Part shown: piece by piece, positions 1 through 5,262 of the stretch
Position numbering within the stretch: position 1 is the stretch's first letter
Layout of the letters: each line of letters begins with the position of its first letter
Assembly: GCA_040509055.1 (NCBI GenBank)
Contig: JBEVLT010000198.1
Span: 1-7,965 of the forward strand
Source of the DNA: JAJKIP01 sp040509055
GTDB lineage: Bacteria > Bacteroidota > Bacteroidia > Chitinophagales > Chitinophagaceae
Direction of reading: 5' to 3'
Length of the DNA: 7,965 bases
Notes under the pieces: model-generated
The model's input: only the letters and a program-made list of their open reading frames with translations
Database searches by the model: none
Told to the model about the DNA's origin: nothing
Translations under genes and position numbers: made by a program

Positions 1-149
1 TATCCACCAACCTGCTGGTCAAACAAAAAGAAAAGGAAAAAGAAAGTTCCAAGAAAGGCGCCTTTTACTACAAGCTGGACAAACGCAAATACAACACGGC
101 CCTGAACTCCTTTCTCAACCTGATTCCCAATCCGGGGAACCTGAAATAG
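1..149 (+). CDS. C-terminal end of an unidentified protein, possibly a NUDIX/AraR-type regulator (5' partial)
   Basis: An open frame enters from the left edge (first full codon at base 3) and ends at TAG 147-149, giving 48 residues. The tail is very rich in lysine and glutamate (VKQKEKEKESSKKGAFYY), followed by YKLDKRKYNTALNSF and a short end rich in Asn and Pro. The pattern 'aromatic, Lys/Arg-Phe/Leu-Asp, basic, basic-Lys-Tyr' resembles the end of the winged-helix domain in NrtR-like NUDIX regulators. Regulators of that family (AraR) control arabinose genes in Bacteroidetes and are often encoded next to araBDA. This assignment leans heavily on context: no catalytic or ligand-binding part of the protein is in the window. 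The coding call itself is reasonably safe, because the frame is open and non-coding repeat sequence starts right after the stop. The function call is tentative. Confidence 0.5.
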   Translation, partial: STNLLVKQKEKEKESSKKGAFYYKLDKRKYNTALNSFLNLIPNPGNLK

Positions 150-156
150 CGGGCAC

Positions 157-302
157 CACGAAGACTCCTAGACACAAAGTATCACGAAGTAGGTAATCCT
201 GCTTTGTGGCGCTGAATTGATACGATTTTGTCAGAAATAAGATAGCAACTCCTGAAACAGGTCGAATTTCAGAATCCTTTGTGCCGCTTCGTGTCTTTGT
301 GG
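157..302. repeat. Degenerate CACGAAG / CACAAAG repeat cluster (imperfect inverted plus direct repeats)
   Basis: The gap between the upstream gene and araB carries several copies of two related 7-mers. On the left are CACGAAG (157-163), CACAAAG (173-179) and CACGAAG (183-189). On the right are their complements CTTTGTG (277-283), CTTCGTG (287-293) and CTTTGTG (295-301). The left block 173-189 can pair with 287-301 as an imperfect inverted repeat, with a 3-nt versus 1-nt internal mismatch. There is also a direct similarity between AATCCTGCTTTGTGGCGCT (195-213) and AATCCTTTGTGCCGCT (273-288). Near the centre a 6-bp stem CTGAAA/TTTCAG (252-257 with 267-272) could form. Such CACAAAG/CACGAAG stretches recur between genes in many environmental bacteria. 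Function is unknown; it could be a decayed mobile repeat or could fold in the leader RNA if transcription starts upstream. Confidence 0.6.
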
Positions 303-336
303 TTTTTCCAGTTCTGTTTTTTCGTTTCAAAAAATA

Positions 337-353
337 AGTGTTAATTTGACACT
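337..353. promoter_or_regulatory. Candidate operator palindrome upstream of araB, overlapping a possible -7 promoter element
   Basis: AGTGTTAATTTGACACT has perfect 5-bp outer arms (AGTGT/ACACT). Its 15-bp core GTGTTAATTTGACAC (338-352) is symmetric at six of seven base pairs around a central T. It lies 25 bp before the araB ATG, where a repressor of the ara operon would be expected. Inside it, TTAATTTG (341-348) matches the Bacteroidetes -7 consensus TAnnTTTG except at the second base. A T-run (317-322) sits about 20 bp upstream, where the -33 TTTG would be, but only TTTT is present. The symmetry is seen directly. Its identity as an AraR-type operator and the promoter assignment are inferences. 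Confidence 0.45.
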
Positions 354-377
354 AAATTCACCTGTAACCGCTTGCCA

Positions 378-2066
378 ATGACAAATGATGCCTATGTGAT
401 CGGGGTAGATTACGGTACGGATTCCGTCCGGTCTATTCTCGTAAATGCCCATACCGGCGAGGAGATCGCCGCTTCCGTTTTCCCCTATCCCCGCTGGAAA
501 GACAGCCTGTACTGCGATGCAGCCGTCAACCGGTTTCGCCAGCATCCACTCGATTATGTAGAAGGCCTGGAGTCGACGATCAGGGAGTGCCTGGCCAAAG
601 CCGGCCAACACGCCGCAGCCCATGTACGCGCCATTTCAGTTGATACGACCGGCTCCACTCCTGTGGCGGTGGATGAAACCGGTACGCCGCTGGCCCTGCT
701 GGAAGGGCTCGGGCAGAATCCCAATGCGATGTTCGTGCTGTGGAAAGACCATACGGCCGTAAAAGAAGCCGCAGAGATCAATGCGCATGCAACGAAGTTT
801 CCCGAAAACTATCTCCGCTTTGTCGGCGGCATTTATTCCTCCGAATGGTTCTGGGCCAAGCTGCTGCACGTGCTGCGGGAAGATGAAACCATCCGGCAGC
901 ATTGCTATTCCTGGGTAGAACATTGCGACTGGATACCTTTTTTACTCACCGGCGGCAGCCACATTTCGCAGATGAAAAGAAGCCGCTGTGCAGCCGGGCA
1001 CAAAGCCTTATGGGCCGAAGAGTTTGGCGGGCTGCCTCCCGACGATTTCTTCAGCTCGCTCGATCCCCTGCTGGCAGGTTTTACGACACGGCTTTTCGAA
1101 CAAACCTATACCTCCGACCAGGGTGCAGGTCTGTTGAGCAAAGAATGGTCAGAGCGGCTGGGTCTCTCCACCGATGTGATCGTTGGCGTAGGCGCCTTCG
1201 ATGCACATATGGGCGCGGTTGGCGGCCAGATAGAACCTTACCACCTCAGCAAAGTAATGGGCACTTCCACCTGCGACATGCTGGTAGCGCCGGCAAACGA
1301 CCTGCAGGGCAAAACGGTAAAGGGTATTTGCGGGCAGGTACCCGGCTCGGTCATCCCCGGGCTGATGGGATTGGAAGCCGGTCAATCGGCCTTTGGCGAT
1401 GCCTATGCCTGGTTCAGGAACCTATTGAGCTGGCCCCTGCAAAACCTGCTGCCGGATGATACCGATAAAAAACTCGTCGCCGGCATCGTGGATAAAATCA
1501 TCCCCGAGCTGACGCGGCAGGCCGAAAAACTGGAACTAACAACTGATTCAGAATATGCCGTTGACTGGCTCAACGGCCGGCGCACGCCCGATGCCAGCCA
1601 GCTGCTCAAAGGCGCCCTGACCGGGCTGGACCTGGGCAGCAGCGCCCCGCAGCTGTTCCGGGCCATCGTTGAGTCTACCTGCTTTGGCGCCAAAGCCATC
1701 GTGGACCGGTTCAATGAAGAAGGCGTGCCGGTAAAAGGATTGATCGGCCTGGGCGGCGTAGCGCGCAAATCACCTTTTATCATGCAGATGCTGGCCGATG
1801 TGATCGATATGCCGATCCGCATTCACCGCTCCGAGCAAACCTGCGCCCTGGGTGCAGCGATGTTTGCAGCTGTAGCAGCCGGTGTGCATCCGTCCGTAGA
1901 GGCCGCCATGCAAGCCATGGGACAGGGATTTGACATGACCTACCAGCCTGATGCCGGGCGGGCAGCCATCTACCAGCAGCGTTACCAGCAGTATAAAAAC
2001 ACCGGCAGGTTCCTGGAAGCCTGTACGGTACAAACAGAAAACGAATTACTAAACAATCAGCAATGA
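378..2066 (+). CDS. araB: L-ribulokinase (FGGY-family carbohydrate kinase)
   Basis: Cytoplasmic kinase that phosphorylates L-ribulose to L-ribulose-5-phosphate using ATP, the second step of L-arabinose use. The 562-residue product matches the usual ribulokinase length (about 560). The N-terminal nucleotide-binding segment VIGVDYGTDSVR (about residues 7-18) is followed by the ribulokinase-typical YPRW and FRQHPLDY stretches. A DTTGSTPV loop comes at about 89-96 and LWKDHTA at about 121-127. The catalytic base is most likely Asp275 in GAFDAHMGAVG, followed by the MGTSTCDM segment (294-301). The C-terminal ATPase half has GLIGLGGVARKSPF (about 455-468). The ATG at 378 was chosen because homologous kinases begin just before this beta strand; an in-frame TTG at 372 would add only two residues. 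No Shine-Dalgarno sequence is visible, as is usual in this phylum. It overlaps araD by 4 bases (ATGA), implying translational coupling. Confidence 0.97.
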   Translation: MTNDAYVIGVDYGTDSVRSILVNAHTGEEIAASVFPYPRWKDSLYCDAAVNRFRQHPLDYVEGLESTIRECLAKAGQHAAAHVRAISVDTTGSTPVAVDETGTPLALLEGLGQNPNAMFVLWKDHTAVKEAAEINAHATKFPENYLRFVGGIYSSEWFWAKLLHVLREDETIRQHCYSWVEHCDWIPFLLTGGSHISQMKRSRCAAGHKALWAEEFGGLPPDDFFSSLDPLLAGFTTRLFEQTYTSDQGAGLLSKEWSERLGLSTDVIVGVGAFDAHMGAVGGQIEPYHLSKVMGTSTCDMLVAPANDLQGKTVKGICGQVPGSVIPGLMGLEAGQSAFGDAYAWFRNLLSWPLQNLLPDDTDKKLVAGIVDKIIPELTRQAEKLELTTDSEYAVDWLNGRRTPDASQLLKGALTGLDLGSSAPQLFRAIVESTCFGAKAIVDRFNEEGVPVKGLIGLGGVARKSPFIMQMLADVIDMPIRIHRSEQTCALGAAMFAAVAAGVHPSVEAAMQAMGQGFDMTYQPDAGRAAIYQQRYQQYKNTGRFLEACTVQTENELLNNQQ

Positions 2067-2764
2067 GTAAATACCTTCATCTGCAGGAAGAAGCCTATGC
2101 CGCCAATATGCGGTTGCCGGAGCTGGGGCTTGTCGTCTTCACGTTTGGCAATGTGAGCGCAGCCGACCGGAGTCTTGGGGTTTTTGCCATCAAACCCAGC
2201 GGCGTAGCCTACCCCGACCTGTCTCCCGATAAGATGGTGATCGTGGATTTTGCCGGCAAAACCGTAGAAGGCACGCTTCGTCCTTCTTCCGATACATTGA
2301 CTCATGCCGTATTGTATACACAGTGGGATCATATCAACGGTATCGTGCATACCCATTCCACTTATGGCACGGCCTGGGCGCAATCACAGCGCGATATTCC
2401 CATTTATGGTACCACGCATGCGGACTATACCACGACGGACATTCCCTGCGCCCCGCCGATGAGCGACGAGATGATCAAAGGCAATTACGAATACCAGACC
2501 GGGTTCCAGATCATCGATCACTTCCGCGAAAAGAAATTGTCGTACGAAGAAGTGGAAATGGTGCTGGTGGGCAACCATGCGCCCTTTACCTGGGGCAAGA
2601 CGGCTGCCAAAGCCGTATACAATGCAGGCATCCTGGAAGCCGTGGCCAAAATGGCCTTCCTCACCGAACAGATCAATCCCAATGCTCCGCGACTGAAGGA
2701 GGCACTGATCAGAAAACACTTTGAACGCAAACATGGACCCGATAGCTACTATGGCCAATCATAG
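2063..2764 (+). CDS. araD: L-ribulose-5-phosphate 4-epimerase (class II aldolase family)
   Basis: Zinc enzyme that interconverts L-ribulose-5-phosphate and D-xylulose-5-phosphate by retro-aldol chemistry, feeding arabinose carbon into the pentose phosphate pathway. The product is 233 residues, close to the 231 of the E. coli enzyme. Visible motifs are FGNVSAADR (28-36, phosphate and substrate loop), KPSG (44-47), PSSDT (74-78, with Asp77 in the place of the E. coli catalytic Asp76), HTHSTYGTAWAQ (96-107, zinc ligands His96 and His98), GTTHADY (116-122, with the conserved Asp121), GNHAPFTWG (170-178, third zinc ligand His172) and the C-terminal DSYYGQS (Tyr229). All expected catalytic positions are present. 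The start lies inside the araB stop (ATGA), so it is probably translated by re-initiation. An alternative class II aldolase role such as fuculose aldolase is unlikely given this motif set and the neighbours. Confidence 0.96.
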   Translation: MSKYLHLQEEAYAANMRLPELGLVVFTFGNVSAADRSLGVFAIKPSGVAYPDLSPDKMVIVDFAGKTVEGTLRPSSDTLTHAVLYTQWDHINGIVHTHSTYGTAWAQSQRDIPIYGTTHADYTTTDIPCAPPMSDEMIKGNYEYQTGFQIIDHFREKKLSYEEVEMVLVGNHAPFTWGKTAAKAVYNAGILEAVAKMAFLTEQINPNAPRLKEALIRKHFERKHGPDSYYGQS

Positions 2765-2790
2765 ATGACGGATAACCGTCAACTGTCATC
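2764..2790 (+). other. Small hairpin at the araD stop with an alternative pairing
   Basis: Immediately after the araD stop codon, TGACGG (2766-2771) pairs perfectly with CCGTCA (2776-2781) across an ATAA tetraloop. The same strand can instead pair GATGAC (2764-2769) with GTCATC (2785-2790), and the two structures exclude each other because they share bases. No T-run follows, so this is not an intrinsic terminator. It could affect mRNA processing or ribosome re-initiation at araA, but stems of 6 bp are short and may be a by-product of the repetitive sequence. Confidence 0.4.
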
Positions 2791-2846
2791 CATCATCTCA
2801 CTGCTTATTTACCATTCACTACTCACTATTCACCTATTGACCATTC
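2775..2846 (+). repeat. Degenerate 7-bp tandem repeats filling the araD-araA gap
   Basis: The 99-bp spacer reads as strings of related heptamers. The first group is ACCGTCA (2775-2781), ACTGTCA (2782-2788) and TCCATCA (2789-2795). After a less regular stretch come ACCATTC (2811-2817), ACTACTC (2818-2824), ACTATTC (2825-2831), an 8-base unit ACCTATTG (2832-2839) and ACCATTC (2840-2846). The consensus of the second group is ACYATTC. Degenerate heptanucleotide arrays of this kind are a recurrent class of intergenic repeat in bacterial genomes. Here the array lies inside an operon and is presumably transcribed. No in-frame stop interrupts the araA frame through it, so the araA frame stays open back to 2765. 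Confidence 0.65.
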
Positions 2847-2863
2847 ATTTAAAACATTCAAAT

Positions 2864-4360
2864 ATGAGCTTACGCGATCTCAAAACCCTCGAAGTATGGT
2901 TTGTCACCGGCAGCCAGCACCTGTACGGCGAAGAAACATTGAAACAAGTGGCCGCACATTCACAAACCATTGCCAACGCGCTGGATGCAGCGCCGCAGGT
3001 ACCTGTAAAGGTTGTTTTCAAACCCACGGTCAAATCACCGGAAGAAATTTATAGTATCTGCCAGCAAGCCAATACAACCGCTGATTGCATCGGTATCATT
3101 GCCTGGATGCATACCTTCTCCCCGGCCAAAATGTGGATCGGCGGGCTAAAGATCCTGCAAAAGCCGCTGCTGCACCTGCATACGCAGTTCAACCGCGATA
3201 TTCCCTGGGACAGCATCGATATGGATTTTATGAACCTGAACCAGTCCGCCCATGGCGACCGGGAGTTCGGTTTCATGATGACGCGTATGCGGCTGAACCG
3301 GAAAGTGGTGGTCGGTCACTGGGAGGATGAGCAGGTACGCGAACGCATCAATGTATGGTGCCGCGCTGCGGCCGGCTGGCACGACTGGCAGGGCGCTAAG
3401 TTTGTCCGCTTCGGGGATAATATGCGCCAGGTGGCGGTAACGGATGGCGACAAGGTGGAAGCCGAATGGAAGTTTGGTTATTCAGTCAATACCCACGGCA
3501 TCGGCGACCTGGTAGCCGTGATCAACGATACAAAAGACAGCGAGATCGATGAACTGATCGGTGTATACAATTCCGAATACCAGGTAGTGGAAGCGCTGAC
3601 CCAAAAGGGAGCGCAGCACCAGTCCCTGCGCGATGCGGCGAAGATCGAGATCGGGCTGCGCAAATTCCTGGAACAAGGCAATTACAAAGGTTTTACCGAT
3701 ACATTCGAAGACCTGCATGGCATGACACAGCTGCCCGGCATCGCTACCCAGCGCATGATGGCGGCGGGCTATGGCTTTGGAGGCGAAGGCGACTGGAAAA
3801 CCGCGGCCCTGGTACGTGTGATGAAGGCAATGGCAGTGGGTCTGCCCGGCGGCAACTCGTTCATGGAAGATTATACTTATCATTTCGAGCCGGGTAATAA
3901 CCTGGTGCTTGGCTCGCATATGCTGGAGATCTGCCCGAGCATTGCCAATGGCAAAGCTTCCTGCGAGATCCATGCGCTCGGCATTGGCGGTAAGGCCGAC
4001 CCGGTACGCCTCGTGTTCAATGCCAACGGTGGCCCGGCGCTCAATGCCTCCATCATCGATATGGGCAACCGGTTCCGCCTGCTGGTCAATGAAGTGCAGG
4101 CCGTAGACCCGCTGCATGACCTGCCGAAGCTGCCCGTGGCCCGCGTGCTGTGGAAGCCGCTGCCGGATATGCAAACCGGCTGCGCAGCCTGGATTTATGC
4201 CGGCGGCGCCCACCATACCGGCTATAGTCAGAACCTTACGGCAGAGCACCTGCAGGATTTTGCCGACATAGCGGGCATTGAATACGTATTGATCGGGAAG
4301 GATACCACGATCCCTCAATTGAGGAACGAGCTGAAATGGAGTGAAGTGTATTACCGGTAA
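2864..4360 (+). CDS. araA: L-arabinose isomerase
   Basis: Catalyses the first step, L-arabinose to L-ribulose, as a Mn2+-dependent cytoplasmic oligomer. From the ATG at 2864 the protein is 498 residues, against 500 in E. coli. The opening LKTLEVWFVTGSQHLYGEETL (split around residue 20) corresponds to the family's conserved N-terminus (E. coli YEVWFVIGSQHLYG). The metal ligands can be placed as Glu308 (GEGDWKTAA), Glu335 (SFMEDYTYHFE), His352 (VLGSHMLE) and His450/451 (GGAHHTGYS), all conserved. An ATG at 2765, directly after the araD stop, is in frame. It would add 33 residues encoded by the repeat spacer with no counterpart in the family, so the later start, preceded by an A-rich stretch (TTTAAAACATTCAAAT), is preferred. 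The stop codon lies within the palindrome TTACCGGTAA (4351-4360) and is 1 bp from the end of the convergent HAD gene. Confidence 0.97.
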   Translation: MSLRDLKTLEVWFVTGSQHLYGEETLKQVAAHSQTIANALDAAPQVPVKVVFKPTVKSPEEIYSICQQANTTADCIGIIAWMHTFSPAKMWIGGLKILQKPLLHLHTQFNRDIPWDSIDMDFMNLNQSAHGDREFGFMMTRMRLNRKVVVGHWEDEQVRERINVWCRAAAGWHDWQGAKFVRFGDNMRQVAVTDGDKVEAEWKFGYSVNTHGIGDLVAVINDTKDSEIDELIGVYNSEYQVVEALTQKGAQHQSLRDAAKIEIGLRKFLEQGNYKGFTDTFEDLHGMTQLPGIATQRMMAAGYGFGGEGDWKTAALVRVMKAMAVGLPGGNSFMEDYTYHFEPGNNLVLGSHMLEICPSIANGKASCEIHALGIGGKADPVRLVFNANGGPALNASIIDMGNRFRLLVNEVQAVDPLHDLPKLPVARVLWKPLPDMQTGCAAWIYAGGAHHTGYSQNLTAEHLQDFADIAGIEYVLIGKDTTIPQLRNELKWSEVYYR

Positions 4361-4361
4361 T

Positions 4362-5024
4362 TCAGGCTACCAGGTCTTCGATCAGCAGGCTGGTATAGTC
4401 GCTGATGAAGGCAATTACATTATCATATTGCGCAAATGCTTCTTCGGGATCGAGGGTCGTGATCACCACGGCCTTCATCCCGGCATTGGCGGCTGATTCC
4501 ACGCCCTTGGGCGAGTCTTCAAACACGATACATTGCTCCGGCGGGATGCCCAGCCGCCTGGCGCATTCCAGGTAGGTCTCGGGATCGGGTTTGCTGGTGG
4601 CTACATCATCGGCGCTTACGATCGCATCGAAGTAATCGCGGAGGTCCAGCCCATCCAGCACAAAATCGATATTGAACAGAATGGCAGCCGACCCGATGGC
4701 CAGTTTGATCCCGCTCTCCCTGGCCTGCTGCAGGAAGGGCTCCAGCCCCTTGATGAGCTGCAGGTAAGGCCTGAACTCGGCCTGGTACTGCTTTTCCTTT
4801 TCCATGCTCAACTTGTCCTTCTCCTCTTCGTTGAACCGGCCAGGAAACACCCGCTCCAGTAGTTCCTGGTTCTTACCATAGCATTCTTCCTTTACTTGGT
4901 TATACGTGAGATTGGCGCCCAGCTCATTCACGATCCGGTGCCAGGCCCGTACGTGGTAGTGCATATCGTCGATCATGGTACCATTGAGGTCGAAGAGAAA
5001 AGCGCCGGGTTGTTGAAGTATCAT
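4362..5024 (-). CDS. HAD-superfamily hydrolase, beta-phosphoglucomutase/sugar-phosphatase-like (subfamily IA)
   Basis: A 220-residue Rossmannoid HAD protein with a helical cap. Motif I is FLFDLNGTMIDD (9-20): Asp12 is the expected phosphoryl-accepting nucleophile, but the second acidic residue of the usual DxD is Asn14. The cap spans about residues 20-90 and is rich in charged residues (NEEEKDKLSMEKEKQY). Motif II is LAIGSAA (Ser112), motif III is SKPDPE (Lys145) and motif IV is VFEDSPKGVESAANAG (Glu169, Asp170). The last two are typical of beta-phosphoglucomutases and YniC/GPH-like sugar phosphatases. Substrate cannot be read from sequence; a sugar phosphate is likely, and a role in clearing or interconverting pentose or hexose phosphates is an inference from the neighbouring ara operon. 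It runs convergent to araA with a 1-bp gap, so it is not part of that operon. It has its own promoter candidate at 5126-5155. Confidence 0.88.
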   Translation of the reverse strand: MILQQPGAFLFDLNGTMIDDMHYHVRAWHRIVNELGANLTYNQVKEECYGKNQELLERVFPGRFNEEEKDKLSMEKEKQYQAEFRPYLQLIKGLEPFLQQARESGIKLAIGSAAILFNIDFVLDGLDLRDYFDAIVSADDVATSKPDPETYLECARRLGIPPEQCIVFEDSPKGVESAANAGMKAVVITTLDPEEAFAQYDNVIAFISDYTSLLIEDLVA

Positions 5025-5125
5025 GTGTTCGTCTTGCCATTCACAGGACCGCTGCTGTCATGGACTTTTTATACGATAATGGAAAGGCAGGCAATAGTAG
5101 CGTAGTAGTTGCTGGTGCGGCCAGG

Positions 5126-5155
5126 CAAAGATACTGATTTCACTGCTTTTCCAGA
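5126..5155 (-). promoter_or_regulatory. Bacteroidetes-type promoter for the HAD gene
   Basis: Read on the minus strand, TATCTTTG (5133 to 5126) is a perfect match to the Bacteroidetes primary-sigma -7 element TAnnTTTG. TCTG (5155 to 5152), one base off the -33 TTTG, lies 18 nt upstream. Transcription would start near 5120 and leave a leader of about 95 nt before the ATG at 5024. In the same 238-bp divergent gap (5025-5262) I see no equally clear promoter for the plus-strand phospholipase; TATTTTTA at 5238-5245 is the nearest to a -7 element but lacks a matching -33. Confidence 0.5.
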
Positions 5156-5262
5156 CCCGTTTGCCATCCCGGGGCATCCTGACGATTATATTCTTTTTAA
5201 TTTTTAACCGCCTCTTCCGGGAATACAGGCTATGTCTTATTTTTAGTCCACCCATTCCTGCT

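Noticed and set aside
902..1459. Plus-strand frame of 185 codons inside araB
   Set aside because: Out-of-frame shadow rich in Arg, Gly and Trp; the araB frame through the same bases has all kinase motifs.
2775..2846. Heptamer array considered as a CRISPR array
   Set aside because: Units are 7 bp, contiguous and degenerate, with no spacers and no cas genes.
3482..4318. Minus-strand open frame of 278 codons antisense to araA
   Set aside because: It lies fully inside the strongly supported araA gene, its product has no recognisable domain, and it fits the long antisense frames typical of GC-rich third codon positions.
4368..4395. TACCAG/CTGGTA stem as a bidirectional terminator between araA and the HAD gene
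   Set aside because: Six pairs with a 16-nt loop inside the HAD coding region and no T-run on either strand; too weak to call.
5161..5262. Upstream extension of the phospholipase from a TTG start (34 extra residues, partly hydrophobic)
   Set aside because: The twin-arginine motif directly after the ATG at 5263 marks the natural N-terminus, and the extension would displace it.
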